The position numbers and the translations under genes were made by a program. Below, piece by piece: positions 1 through 7,962 of a DNA stretch of 64,000 nucleotides. Source of the stretch: Planotetraspora phitsanulokensis. GTDB lineage: Bacteria > Actinomycetota > Actinomycetes > Streptosporangiales > Streptosporangiaceae. Where the stretch lies: NCBI RefSeq assembly GCF_016863295.1, contig NZ_BOOP01000046.1, forward strand, positions 28,653-92,652, read 5' to 3'. The number at the start of each line of letters is the position of its first letter. Position 1 is the first letter of the stretch. The notes under the pieces are model-generated. The model saw nothing but the letters and a program-made list of their open reading frames with translations, made no database searches and was not told the DNA's origin.

Positions 1-2
1 GG

Positions 3-287
3 GCGTTGAGCGCGAGCCTCGGTCTGTACCGCGCGAACGTGTCCCCCGAATCGCTGCTCTCCCCGCCGCCCGACCTGCCACCGATCCAGGCGCCGACCAT
101 GGGTGTCTGGAGTACCGAGGACATGGCGCTGGTCGAGGACGGCATGACCGGCTCGGCGGCGTACGTGGCCGGTCCATGGCGCTATGAACGGGTCGAAGGG
201 GCCGGACACTGGATGCAACTGGAGGCACCCGACCGGGTCAACGGCCTCCTGCTCGACTTCCTGAACACGATCACCGCCAGATCCTGA
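3..287 (+). CDS. alpha/beta hydrolase, C-terminal part (5' end outside window)
   Basis: This is the C-terminal end of an alpha/beta-hydrolase-fold enzyme. The reading frame is open to the left edge, so the gene starts upstream. The visible part has the segment that normally carries the acid residue (PTMGVWSTEDMALVEDG) and the catalytic-His region GAGHWMQLEAPDRV, followed by the terminal helix. The nucleophile elbow is not in the window, so the substrate class (epoxide hydrolase, haloalkane dehalogenase or other esterase) cannot be decided. A small perfect hairpin follows 24 bases after the stop. Confidence 0.75.
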   Translation, partial: ALSASLGLYRANVSPESLLSPPPDLPPIQAPTMGVWSTEDMALVEDGMTGSAAYVAGPWRYERVEGAGHWMQLEAPDRVNGLLLDFLNTITARS

Positions 288-311
288 TCATCCCTATGGG
301 ATGAATGGTGG

Positions 312-326
312 TTCGGCAATGCCGAA
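312..326 (+). terminator. short hairpin after hydrolase gene
   Basis: TTCGGC-AAT-GCCGAA is a perfect 6-bp stem with a three-base loop, just after the hydrolase stop codon. There is no T tract, so terminator function is an inference from position only. Confidence 0.3.
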
Positions 327-340
327 TGACACGTCGGCGC

Positions 341-386
341 GCAGGGGATCCCGGTCGTAGCAGAGTTCGACTCTCGCCCATCCACC
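341..386 (+). other. possible degenerate tRNA 3' half
   Basis: The stretch has a T-loop-like core GTTCGACTC at 365-373, followed at tRNA-like spacing by CCCATCCACC, which resembles an acceptor strand and CC end. Only three of the five T-stem pairs form, and no complementary 5' acceptor strand or D arm is visible upstream. It is therefore not a working tRNA. It could be a remnant left by an integration event, or chance. Confidence 0.2.
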
Positions 387-399
387 CCCTGCCGCCGCC

Positions 400-873
400 C
401 TACGGCCCGGCGGCGGGGCGAAGATGGCGGCTCACGTCGCCGACGAGATCGATACGCACGTTCCGCTCAACGAAGCGCCAGTGCCCGTCACGACATTCGA
501 AGCGATCGTGGTACCGGCCGGCGGCGATGGGTTGCAGGGCGAAGTCCGGCAACGCCTGCAGCACCGTGACATAGGAATGCGAGCCCGCGGTGCCCGCCAC
601 CTCGTCGACCTCGATGGCGATGTTGCTGGTGACGTGTTTGGTCCGTGGCGTGCCGTCCTCATAGACGATCAACGTGTCGCGGAACATCTTCTCGACGGCG
701 TGGCGGCCGCTCGCCGATGTGCTGCCGGCGAAGGTCGCGTCGGCGAACAGGGCACCGAGTCCCGCGAAATCGCCCTCGTCCACCAGCGCGGCATACGTCG
801 CGATCAGGTTCTCGATGGCCCGATGGCTCGACAGCGGATCATCGGCTGGACGGGCCGACGAGGATCCTGACAT
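400..873 (-). CDS. SnoaL/NTF2-like polyketide-cyclase-fold protein
   Basis: A 157-residue protein of the SnoaL-like nuclear-transport-factor-2 superfamily, a small cone-shaped alpha+beta barrel. The usual layout is visible: a helical N-terminus (AIENLIATYAALVDEGDFAGLGALFADAT), a central His/Thr-containing strand (TKHVTSNIAIEVD) and a C-terminal strand ending GHWRFVERNVRID. Family members act as cyclases, isomerases, dehydratases or small-ligand binders, and the specific reaction cannot be read here. It is a single gene, divergent from a hypothetical gene starting near 1058, with no operon partner. Confidence 0.75.
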   Translation of the reverse strand: MSGSSSARPADDPLSSHRAIENLIATYAALVDEGDFAGLGALFADATFAGSTSASGRHAVEKMFRDTLIVYEDGTPRTKHVTSNIAIEVDEVAGTAGSHSYVTVLQALPDFALQPIAAGRYHDRFECRDGHWRFVERNVRIDLVGDVSRHLRPAAGP

Positions 874-1057
874 GGTTCACCGCCTCCAGCGGAACGTGGT
901 CGCCTCCGTTCCGACCATAGGACACGGCTACAGCGTGATCTTCGACGCGGCGGGCCCAGGGCGGGAAAACGATGGCGGCGCACCCGTCCACCACGCACTG
1001 CCCGGATCACCACGAGCACGGCTGCAGGGCTCGAAACACCACGGGCATAATGTGCCG

Positions 1058-1507
1058 ATGCTCCAGATCGATCCTGGCTACACGATCCATGATTCAACGT
1101 GCGACTGCTGTGGCGATCAACGCCGCCAGTCCCGCGGCTTCGTGCACAAGCAGGAAGTCGGCAAGCACGCGATCTTCTTCGCCACCTGCTACCACCATCA
1201 AGGCATCCATGAAGCATGGATCGACGTGATCTTCGATGATCAGTGGGGAGCCGAGCACCTGGAAGCCCCGTGTGATCGGCGGATCACCTTCGGCTGCAGA
1301 GTCGGGCCCGTCGAGAACAGCCCACTCCCAGCCTGCACCCTCGTCGACGCGGCCTCCGTGGCTCCCGACAAGCCCTTGTACGGGCGCAAGCTGTCGCGCG
1401 AAGAAGCTCTTTCACACCCGATGTTGAAGGAGTACTGGGAGGTGGTCGACCATCTCCTGGAGTCCGAGCAAATGCTCAACGGCCACATTTACGGCCGGCA
1501 ACACTGA
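1058..1507 (+). CDS. conserved hypothetical, Cys-rich N-terminus
   Basis: A protein of about 149 residues whose family I do not recognise. It begins with a cysteine cluster (STCDCCGDQRRQ) followed by a His-rich strand (FATCYHHQGIHEAWIDV), suggesting a metal site or a small enzyme fold. The C-terminal half is helical (HPMLKEYWEVVDHLLESEQML). The frame is open much further upstream, but that part overlaps the opposite-strand SnoaL gene and looks non-coding. I take ATG 1058; an in-frame GTG at 1052 is an alternative. No clear ribosome binding site precedes either. Confidence 0.55.
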   Translation: MLQIDPGYTIHDSTCDCCGDQRRQSRGFVHKQEVGKHAIFFATCYHHQGIHEAWIDVIFDDQWGAEHLEAPCDRRITFGCRVGPVENSPLPACTLVDAASVAPDKPLYGRKLSREEALSHPMLKEYWEVVDHLLESEQMLNGHIYGRQH

Positions 1508-1606
1508 TGCACTGACCACAGGCGCGGTGAACGAAGGAGAGCGGGTCTCGAACTAGTCGCCATCGTCAGGGGCAGATGGCCGGCCCAGGGCCTGTATCAA
1601 AGTCGA

Positions 1607-2443
1607 TCAGACGGATGGGTGGGGCGAGCCGATGGCGGAGAGCAGGGTCAGTTTCTCCGCAGTGGGCGTGCCAGGGGTGGGCGTGAAGAGGGCGAGGACC
1701 TGCGAGCGGTCGTCATCGAGGAGGGCCTGGCAGTCCAGCTCCAGCAGGCCGACCTCGGGGTGGGCGACACGTTTGCGTCGGCTGCGGAGGACGGCGACTT
1801 CATGGTCGTCCCACAGGGCCGCGAACTCCGGGCTTTCCGCGCGCAGGCGTCCTACCAGGTCGCGGGCTTTGGCGTCGTTGCGGCGGGCGTGGGCGGCGCG
1901 CAGGTCGGCGACCAGTATCCGGGACTCCTCTACTTGCAACTGCGGCGGGTACGCCGTGCGTGCCCGTGGTGTGGTGAACCACTGGTAGACGACGTTGCGG
2001 GCCATGCCGGTGAGTTCGCGGTGGTCGCCGAAGACGGAGCGCGCCAGCTGGTTCTGCGCGATCGTTTCCCCGAGATCGGTCATGACCTGGGCCGGTATGT
2101 CGTGCAGCCGGTCCACGACGCTCAGCAGGATCGGGGAGACGTGGTCGTCACTGCGGGTGCGGTCGGGGACGTTGTGCCCGGCCAGACGGTAGAGGTGGTC
2201 CCGCTCGTCGAGGGTGAGCCTCAGCGCGCGGGTCAGCGATTTCAAGACGGCGAGCGACGGCTGCGGCGCACGGCGTTGTTCGAGCCGGGTGTAGTAGTCC
2301 GTGGAGATGCCCGCCATCTGGGCCACTTCCTCGCGGCGAAGCCCGGGCGTACGGCGCCGGAGCGTCGGTGACATCCAGGTCTCGGAGGGAGTGAGCCTCT
2401 CCCTCCGCGTCCGCAGAAAGTGGGCCAGATTATGGGCATCCAT
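1607..2443 (-). CDS. XRE-family regulator with MmyB-like ligand domain
   Basis: A 278-residue transcription factor. Residues about 5-90 are a Cro/CI-type helix-turn-helix (TPGLRREEVAQMAGISTDYYTRLEQRRAPQPS). Residues about 105-270 match the MmyB-like C-terminal domain, a PAS-like pocket known to bind fatty-acid-type ligands in related proteins (QWFTTPRAR, LDCQALLDDDRSQVLALFTP are characteristic). It is divergent from a short-chain dehydrogenase gene. This regulator/SDR pairing is very common in actinomycetes and suggests control of its neighbour and itself. The target ligand is unknown. Confidence 0.9.
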   Translation of the reverse strand: MDAHNLAHFLRTRRERLTPSETWMSPTLRRRTPGLRREEVAQMAGISTDYYTRLEQRRAPQPSLAVLKSLTRALRLTLDERDHLYRLAGHNVPDRTRSDDHVSPILLSVVDRLHDIPAQVMTDLGETIAQNQLARSVFGDHRELTGMARNVVYQWFTTPRARTAYPPQLQVEESRILVADLRAAHARRNDAKARDLVGRLRAESPEFAALWDDHEVAVLRSRRKRVAHPEVGLLELDCQALLDDDRSQVLALFTPTPGTPTAEKLTLLSAIGSPHPSV

Positions 2444-2592
2444 ATCTGCAGTATTCGCCTTTCAGAAAAGCCGTGCCAGGGACTGCGAATCCGTGGATGG
2501 GCGAACTCTGCCCGCAGCTCGGATCGGGTTACACACTGACTCCGCGGCCGAAACCGGCTGCGGACGATGCGATGTGGAAAGCGAGAGCGATC

Positions 2593-3465
2593 ATGGATAC
2601 CCCCATCACCTCGAGTGGCTCGGCTTCGGCTCGGCCGCGTACGTGGATGATCACTGGCGCATCCCGGGGCCTGGGCCGGCAGTGGGCGCAGACCGTGCTG
2701 GAACACGGTGACCGCGTCGTGGCGACGGCACGCGACGCGGCATCTCTGGAGCCTTTGGCAGAGCGCTACGGCGGCGACGTCCTGACGCTGGGCTTCGATG
2801 TCACCGATCCCGAGGCCGTCCGTGAAGCGGTTCGCACAGCCGAAGCCCGTTTCGGAGGGATCGACGTCCTCGTCAACAACGCCGGCCACATGCTGATCGC
2901 TGCTGCCGAGGAGGTCACCGAGGATCAGGCCAAGGCGCAGATGGACACCAACTTCTTCGGCGCGTTGTGGATGACCAGGGCGGTCCTGCCGGGGATGCGT
3001 GAGCGTCGCGGGGGCCGAATCCTTCAGGTGTCGTCGATCGGTGGCGTGGTGGCCTATCCGGCACTGGGTCTGTACCACGCGTCGAAGTGGGCCCTGGAGG
3101 CTTTCAGCCAGTCGCTGGCGGCCGAGGTCGCCGCGTACGGCATCCATGTCACGCTCATTGAGCCGATCATGTTCCCCACCGGACTGTTCGCGACCTCTCC
3201 CCAGGTCGAGCCGACACCCGCCTACGAGCACGCCAGGAAAGCACTGTTCGAGCGTGACACCGAACTGAGGCCCGGCGATACCGCCGCCACCGGACGTGCC
3301 CTCCTCGAACTGGCCGACGCGCCCGAACCGCCGCTGCGCGCCCTTTTCGGCGCAGGCGGCCTCGACGAACTGCGCCAGGAGTACGGGAAGCGGCTCGAGG
3401 AGTGGCAGCGGTGGGAGGGCCTGTCCCGCACAGCGCAGGGGACCGCGACCGCGACCGGTGTGTGA
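2593..3465 (+). CDS. SDR-family NAD(P)-dependent oxidoreductase
   Basis: A 290-residue classical short-chain dehydrogenase. It has the nucleotide-binding TGASRGLG at residues 21-28, the NNAG motif, a catalytic Ser in SSIGG, and the YHASK pair of the active site. The long C-terminal tail fits the 'classical' SDRs annotated as oxidoreductases of unknown substrate that are usually paired with MmyB-type regulators. The frame extends upstream to 2473, but the start at 2593 gives a normal-length N-terminus. The gene is probably repressed or activated by the divergent regulator at 1607-2443. Confidence 0.88.
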   Translation: MDTPITSSGSASARPRTWMITGASRGLGRQWAQTVLEHGDRVVATARDAASLEPLAERYGGDVLTLGFDVTDPEAVREAVRTAEARFGGIDVLVNNAGHMLIAAAEEVTEDQAKAQMDTNFFGALWMTRAVLPGMRERRGGRILQVSSIGGVVAYPALGLYHASKWALEAFSQSLAAEVAAYGIHVTLIEPIMFPTGLFATSPQVEPTPAYEHARKALFERDTELRPGDTAATGRALLELADAPEPPLRALFGAGGLDELRQEYGKRLEEWQRWEGLSRTAQGTATATGV

Positions 3466-3654
3466 CCCCTGGACCGGGCCGACTCCTCGGCCGTTCCCGG
3501 CCCGGCGGCGGCTCACAACACTTGTCGCGTGGCTTCCACCTCCCTCACCCGCCTCGTCGGCGCGCGCCCGTTCCTGGTCGGGATGTTCGTCGACGCGCTG
3601 TGAAGCCCGCCTGCCCAGCCGTACTGGAGGGACCGCCTCGCGATTGCTACGGCA

Positions 3655-4488
3655 TCAGCGGAAGGCCGCGGCGTTGCGCTGGGCCCAGTCGGTGAACGTG
3701 CCGGGGGCGCGGCCGAGGATCCTTCCGGCATCGGGGCTGACGGTCTGTTCGCGGCCGGTCGGGGTGCCGAGGATGTCGAGGGTGGTGTCGGCCACCGGGG
3801 CCGGCATGAAGGTGAGCATCTGGGCCCGGGCCTCCTCCCGAGTCTGGTCGATGAAGGTGACGGGCTCCCCAATGGCGTCAGCGATGGCGGCGGCGCGCTG
3901 GCGTGGGGTGGTCAGGTCGGGGCCGGTCAGTTCGTAGATCGCTTTCGTGTGGCCGGGCTGAGTGAGCGTGATGGCGGCCACGGCGGCGATGTCGTCAGGG
4001 TCGATGACAGGGAGGCCGACCTCGCCGAAGGGGGCGGCCGCCGTGCGGGTGGCCTTGATGGAAGGCGCCCAGGCGTAGGAGTTGGAGGCGAAGCCGCCGG
4101 AACGCAGGACGGTCCACTCGGTGCCGGACTCCATGACGGCTTGTTCGAAGGCGGCGAAGGCCCGGCCATGTGACACGGAGTCCGCGCGGGTGACCACGCC
4201 TTGGGAGGAGAGCAGGACGATCTTGCCTGCGTCGGCGAACGGGGCGACGACCTGAGCGGGGTCGCCGGCCATCATCAGGTCCCCGCCGACCAGCAGGAAA
4301 ACCGCGTCGGCCGCGGCGGGCAGGCCCGTGGCCGGCTGCGCGAGATCTGCGATGACCGTGCGGACGCCGTGCGGGACGACGGGCGGGGCGATGCGGCGGG
4401 ACACCGCGGTCACCTCATGGCCCTGCTCGGTGAGACTGCGGACCAAGGTACGGCCGACGTTTCCGGTTGCACCGGTAACGATGATCAC
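3655..4488 (-). CDS. NmrA-like NAD(P)-binding oxidoreductase
   Basis: A 277-residue atypical SDR of the NmrA/QOR2 type. It starts with the Rossmann motif VTGATGNVGRTLV and lacks the YxxxK pair of classical SDRs, as expected for NmrA-like proteins. A strand ends in LLSSQGV, and the C-terminal half carries the typical DPDDIAAVAAITL and YELTGPDLTT segments. Such proteins are NAD(P)H-dependent quinone reductases or redox sensors. It lies divergent to a TetR gene, with two palindromes in the 80-bp space between them, so it is very likely that regulator's target. Confidence 0.88.
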   Translation of the reverse strand: MIIVTGATGNVGRTLVRSLTEQGHEVTAVSRRIAPPVVPHGVRTVIADLAQPATGLPAAADAVFLLVGGDLMMAGDPAQVVAPFADAGKIVLLSSQGVVTRADSVSHGRAFAAFEQAVMESGTEWTVLRSGGFASNSYAWAPSIKATRTAAAPFGEVGLPVIDPDDIAAVAAITLTQPGHTKAIYELTGPDLTTPRQRAAAIADAIGEPVTFIDQTREEARAQMLTFMPAPVADTTLDILGTPTGREQTVSPDAGRILGRAPGTFTDWAQRNAAAFR

Positions 4489-4508
4489 GAGGACATCCTC
4501 CGAGTGAG

Positions 4509-4577
4509 TTAGTTGACTGACTAAGTCGAGGAGGACTGTAGCACGAAGCGGGTTCTATAGTTAGTCAGGTGACTGAC
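4509..4577 (+). promoter_or_regulatory. two putative TetR operators in the divergent promoter
   Basis: Two related inverted repeats lie between the NmrA-like gene and the TetR gene. The first is TTAGTTGACTGACTAA at 4509-4524, with 5-bp half-sites. The second is GTTAGTCAGGTGACTGAC at 4560-4577, a near-perfect palindrome that overlaps the GTG start of the TetR gene. Both contain the half-site TTAGT/ACTAA or AGTCA/TGACT. The arrangement fits autoregulation and joint control of the two genes. Confidence 0.6.
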
Positions 4578-5165
4578 TTGAAAACGTCCGCCCGGGTCCA
4601 GGCGGCCGGCGCAAAACGGCAGCGGCTCATGGCGGCCGCCGCCGAGGTCGTGCACAGGCAAGGAGTCGAGCGCACCACCATCGCCGACATCGCGCGAGCG
4701 GCCGATGTCCCGGTGGGCAACGTGTACTACTACTACAAATCCAAGGACGAGCTCGTCGCCGCCGCGCTGTCGGAGCACGCTCGGCAGCTGGAGCTGCTCA
4801 CCGGTCGCCTGAACCAGCTCCCCGACCCCCGCGAACGGCTCAAGGGCCTGATCGAGGCCTGGGTGAGCCAGCGCGACCTCGCCGCTCGCTACGGTTGCCC
4901 GACCGGCACGCTCGCCGCCGAGCTCGACAAACGCGACGAGGGCGGCCTGGACGTCGAGGCAGGCAGGGTCATCCGGCTGCTGCTCAAGTGGGTTGAGCAC
5001 CAGTTCCGTGAGCTGGGCCAGCCGGAACCCGGCGGCCTCGCCCTGACGCTGGTGGGTGCCTACCAGGGCATGTCACTGCTGGCCAACGCCCTGCGCGATC
5101 CGCGGATCATGGACCGCGAGGGCGCCCGCCTGCTCGCCTGGATCGACTCCCTCGTAGCCGCCTGA
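4569..5165 (+). CDS. TetR-family transcriptional regulator
   Basis: A 198-residue TetR repressor. The N-terminal DNA-binding domain is clear (MAAAAEVVHRQGVERTTIADIARAADVPVGNVYYYYKSKDEL), with the YYYYKSKDEL recognition-helix signature. The C-terminal domain (GCPTGTLAAELDKRDEG onward) resembles LmrA/YxaF-type ligand domains. The GTG start sits inside a palindromic operator, so the gene may be translated from a leaderless or very short-leader transcript. It likely represses itself and the divergent NmrA-like oxidoreductase, forming a quinone- or electrophile-response pair by analogy. Confidence 0.88.
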   Translation: MTDLKTSARVQAAGAKRQRLMAAAAEVVHRQGVERTTIADIARAADVPVGNVYYYYKSKDELVAAALSEHARQLELLTGRLNQLPDPRERLKGLIEAWVSQRDLAARYGCPTGTLAAELDKRDEGGLDVEAGRVIRLLLKWVEHQFRELGQPEPGGLALTLVGAYQGMSLLANALRDPRIMDREGARLLAWIDSLVAA

Positions 5166-5526
5166 GCCCGGCGTCGCGCCGCCCTGGGAGGACATCCTCA
5201 CGACGCCGACTCCGTCTGAATCACCAGCACACCTGCAGGATGTGACCGCGTCCCGTCTTTGTGGTCAAGACCACACGCCGTCTCCTGAAAATCCAGTCCA
5301 GGGGCGATGGTGAGCCGCCCTTGGCCGTCCCTCAAAAGCGTGCTGCCGAGTTGGAGCCGGGCGGCTGAAGGGATGGAATCAAAGGGTTGACGGTGTCTCT
5401 TCAGCGACTTCTCCGCCGCTGCCGCAGGGGTGGCAGAAAAACTTCTGACCAGCGCTGATATATCACAGACCACATAAAATCAAACGGTCCCGGACAGGCT
5501 ATCGACCATCCTTTGAGGGAGCCTCA
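5166..5526. other. 361-bp gap with palindromes but no convincing gene
   Basis: I see no convincing coding sequence. The stretch holds TGTGGTC-AA-GACCACA at 5260-5275 and a 10-bp palindrome TGATATATCA at 5456-5465. It presumably carries the promoter of the methyltransferase gene. A 91-codon frame on the minus strand has no recognisable motif and I do not count it. Confidence 0.5.
5260..5275. promoter_or_regulatory. GntR-like palindrome
   Basis: TGTGGTC-AA-GACCACA is a perfect 7-bp inverted repeat with a two-base centre. It resembles GntR/FadR-type operators (TGGTC..GACCA). No GntR gene is adjacent, so any cognate regulator would be encoded elsewhere. Confidence 0.35.
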
Positions 5527-6303
5527 GTGAACCGAACCATCCGTACGATGGACGACGTCATGGACCTGCTCGATGGACTGTTCACATCGGACGCCGACCG
5601 ATGGACGGGGAACGCCTCGGCATGGTGGGACCGGTTTTATTCCGACCGCGCAAAACCGATCCCCTTCTTTGCGAGCAAGCCGGACGAAAATCTGACGTCC
5701 TACATTGAGCGGGGGCTGGTCAATCCGGGACGGGCTCTGGATCTTGGTTGCGGACCCGGCCGCAATGCCGTCCACCTCGCCTCGCTCGGCTTCGAGGTCG
5801 ACGCCATCGATCTGTCTCCGCGGGCTGTGGCCTGGGCCGAGGAGCGCGCCCGGGAGGCGGGGGTCGATGTCCGTTTCCACTGCGGGGACGCCTTCACCGC
5901 CGACCTCGAACCCGGCCGATATGACCTGGTCTATGACTCCGGCTGCTTGCACCATCTGCCGCCGCACCGCAGGGTGAGCTACCTGAACCTGCTGGACCGG
6001 CTGCTGGTTCCTGGCGGTCACTTCGCGCTGAGCTGCTTCGCCGCCAGCGCCATGGGCTCCGAATTGCCCGATGAGGACTTCTATCGCGAAGGCGGCCTCC
6101 AGGGCGGCCTGGCGTACACCTTCGACGAACTACGTTGGATCTTCTCCGACTACATCGAGGTGGAAATGCGCCATATGGAAGCGCAAGCGCCCGACGCGTC
6201 AGCCTTTGGTGTGCCCTTCCTCCTGGTTGCCCTGTTCCGCCGCCCAGCAGCTGGTGAAAACACCCGCCGAGGTTCAGGCCCGCGCAGTTCTGCGCTGTCC
6301 TGA
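5527..6303 (+). CDS. class I SAM-dependent methyltransferase
   Basis: A 258-residue small-molecule methyltransferase. Motif I (ALDLGCGPGRNAVHLASLG, about residues 70-88) binds S-adenosylmethionine. It is followed by the acidic motif II loop (VDAIDLSPRAV), the GDAF motif and motif IV (YDLVYDSGCLHHLPPHRR). The N-terminal AWWDRFYSDRAKPIPFFASKPDENL is typical of the TehB/thiopurine-type group that takes small nucleophilic or thiol-like substrates. The start is GTG 5527, preceded by TGAGGGAGCC. No partner gene identifies the substrate. Confidence 0.85.
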   Translation: MNRTIRTMDDVMDLLDGLFTSDADRWTGNASAWWDRFYSDRAKPIPFFASKPDENLTSYIERGLVNPGRALDLGCGPGRNAVHLASLGFEVDAIDLSPRAVAWAEERAREAGVDVRFHCGDAFTADLEPGRYDLVYDSGCLHHLPPHRRVSYLNLLDRLLVPGGHFALSCFAASAMGSELPDEDFYREGGLQGGLAYTFDELRWIFSDYIEVEMRHMEAQAPDASAFGVPFLLVALFRRPAAGENTRRGSGPRSSALS

Positions 6304-6487
6304 TTCTCGCCTGCTGGGCTCTGCCTGGGTTGATGGCAGGCAAGCGACAGGATGATGCCGCCCAGGGCATCTCGGAGATCACCGTCCAGCCAGTCGATCT
6401 CTGAGATGCCGCGGGCACATGGCAGAGCGCCCGATCGAAGGTCTCCTGGAGGACCTTGATCGGCGAGGCTCCGGCGATCTTCGTCGA

Positions 6488-6832
6488 CTACGGGACGGCG
6501 CCCGGACGGGGACCGGTGTTAGGAGCACCGGGAACCAGCCCGAACGCCGGGAAGCCGTTCGCCGAGGTAGTCCGCCGCGGACCGGTATTGGCAGTTCCGG
6601 GAACCGGCCCGAACGCCGGGAAGCCGTTCGCCGAGGTAGTCGGCCGCGGACCGGTATTGGTAGTTCCGGGAACCGGCCCGGGCGGCGGGAAGCCCTCCTG
6701 CGCCGCGGCGGCGGGCACGGCGGCCAGCGACATCAAGCCGGCCGCGACGGCTGCGACGGCTGCGGACGACCGGTCACAGATCTTCCTGCGTCGGCTTTTC
6801 TCCGCGCTTGCGATCCAACGCGCGAGCAGCAT
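6488..6832 (-). CDS. small secreted repeat protein
   Basis: A 114-residue protein with a signal peptide. The positive N-terminus (EKSRRRKICDRSS) is followed by a hydrophobic Ala/Val-rich stretch ending AVPAAAAQEG. The mature part is almost entirely a 23-residue repeat (PVPGTxNTGPRxTTSANGF-PAFG type), about three copies. The start is well supported by AGGAGGT four bases upstream of the ATG. The mature region is low-complexity, Pro/Gly/Thr-rich and probably unstructured, as in cell-wall-associated linkers. Function unknown. It is divergent to another secreted protein gene. Confidence 0.6.
   Translation of the reverse strand: MLLARWIASAEKSRRRKICDRSSAAVAAVAAGLMSLAAVPAAAAQEGFPPPGPVPGTTNTGPRPTTSANGFPAFGPVPGTANTGPRRTTSANGFPAFGLVPGAPNTGPRPGAVP
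6512..6718. repeat. three tandem 69-bp repeats
   Basis: Units start at 6512, 6581 and 6650, exactly 69 bp (23 codons) apart. The first two match closely along their length. The third matches over its start and diverges toward its end. They lie in frame within the small secreted protein gene. Confidence 0.8.
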
Positions 6833-7267
6833 ACAGACCTCCTATCGAGACGACGATCCTGTTTCTACATGCGCATTCACGCGATGAAGCGCCGCCGCCG
6901 CGCCGATATGGCCGCACCCGACCGATAGCTTGATTCGTTCGTGGCGTATATCGCAATCGGCTCGGCCAATCCTGGACGTATCCGGCCGGCGCTCATTCGT
7001 GCCGTCTTGCTCGCGAAACCCCGCGTCCCAAGAACCCGCGACCAGGGGATCCGTCCCGGAGCCTTTAGCGCTAAAAGGTCAAAATGGGCACGGGATCGAG
7101 AATATCGGCATCAAGTGGACGACTTTGAACTAGGCGTAACTTATGTTTGCCACCCGCCAATAGGCACCTCAGCGCCTACGTTCTCGCGGAGAGGTAATTT
7201 CGGGGTCGCATCGCACGAAAACGCGGTGACACGGAAAGTCCAAATCTCATCACTGGGAGGGAAATCA
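6833..7267. other. 435-bp divergent intergenic region
   Basis: This separates two divergent genes for secreted proteins. It is less GC-rich than its surroundings and holds a perfect 12-bp palindrome TTTAGCGCTAAA at 7064-7075, a candidate operator. I see no convincing coding sequence or RNA gene. The frame of the right-hand gene is open further upstream, but that part lacks a credible start. Confidence 0.45.
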
Positions 7268-7801
7268 TTGATTTCTCTTTGGAGCAACTCGGTTTCGGGT
7301 ACGCGCACCGCCGGGCGCCTTCTCGCCTGGGTCGCCGCGACGACGGCGGCCTGCGCGGTCGCGGCACTCTCGGGCTCGGCGGCGGCCGACGCCGCGACGT
7401 CGAGGCATGCCTTGGGCAACCCCGGCGGCGGGGACAAGCCGAAGTATGTTGTGGCGCCACCGTCCCGGTGGCTCGACGCCACGATCGTGCGGGCTTTCCC
7501 GCCTGCGACCGGCCCGGTCAACTTCGCCGTTTCGGCCAACAACGGCGTCCCGTTCGTCTGGGACCCGGACAGCGCCCCGCTTCACTGGCAGAACCTGCGT
7601 AGGGTGCCGGGCAGCATGGGCGGTTATGTGACCAACATCACCGCGAGCGAGGACGCCAGCTCGGTACTCGGCAAGCCCATTCTCGCGATTCTCGTGCGGA
7701 CCTCCGACAGCAACATCTTCTTCACGCTCTGCAATGTGCAGAGCCCATTCCCGCAGGCGGGGCCCCTGCCGTGCACCGCTTGGGCGCGGCTCCCCGCGTG
7801 A
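7268..7801 (+). CDS. secreted hypothetical protein
   Basis: A 177-residue exported protein from a TTG start preceded by GGGAGGG five bases upstream. Residues about 12-45 form a signal peptide with a hydrophobic Ala-rich core (LLAWVAATTAACAVAALSGSAAADA). The mature part of about 130 residues has two cysteines near the end (CNVQSPFPQAGPLPC) that could form a disulfide. It begins with a Gly/Lys/Pro-rich stretch and looks beta-rich (IVRAFPPATGPVNFAVSANNGVPFVWD). I do not recognise the family. Confidence 0.6.
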   Translation: MISLWSNSVSGTRTAGRLLAWVAATTAACAVAALSGSAAADAATSRHALGNPGGGDKPKYVVAPPSRWLDATIVRAFPPATGPVNFAVSANNGVPFVWDPDSAPLHWQNLRRVPGSMGGYVTNITASEDASSVLGKPILAILVRTSDSNIFFTLCNVQSPFPQAGPLPCTAWARLPA

Positions 7802-7825
7802 CGGCGGGTCGGACGAGCTCGCGCC

Positions 7826-7846
7826 ACTGGGCCCTCCAGGCCCAGT
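7826..7846. terminator. hairpin between convergent genes
   Basis: ACTGGGCC-CTCCA-GGCCCAGT is a perfect 8-bp stem with a five-base loop. It lies between the secreted protein gene and the convergent acyl-CoA dehydrogenase gene. There is no T tract, which is common for actinomycete terminators. Confidence 0.55.
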
Positions 7847-7962
7847 AGCCGGGTCGTGGCGTTGACCATGCCCGCGGCGCTTCTTTTGTGATCTTCCTGA
7901 TTCGACGACAGAAACGATCAACGAAGGCCGCGGGCACCTACGCCCGAATGTTCCCCGACGAC

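Noticed and set aside
674..1051. Upstream extension of the Cys-rich hypothetical gene
   Set aside because: Most of it is antisense to the SnoaL-like gene, and it lacks protein-like composition.
3466..3654. Possible C-terminal gene fragment ending near 3603
   Set aside because: A short frame ending LVGARPFLVGMFVDAL looks protein-like but is too short and matches nothing I can name.
5198..5473. 91-codon minus-strand frame
   Set aside because: No ribosome binding site, no motif and a central palindrome; treated as non-coding.
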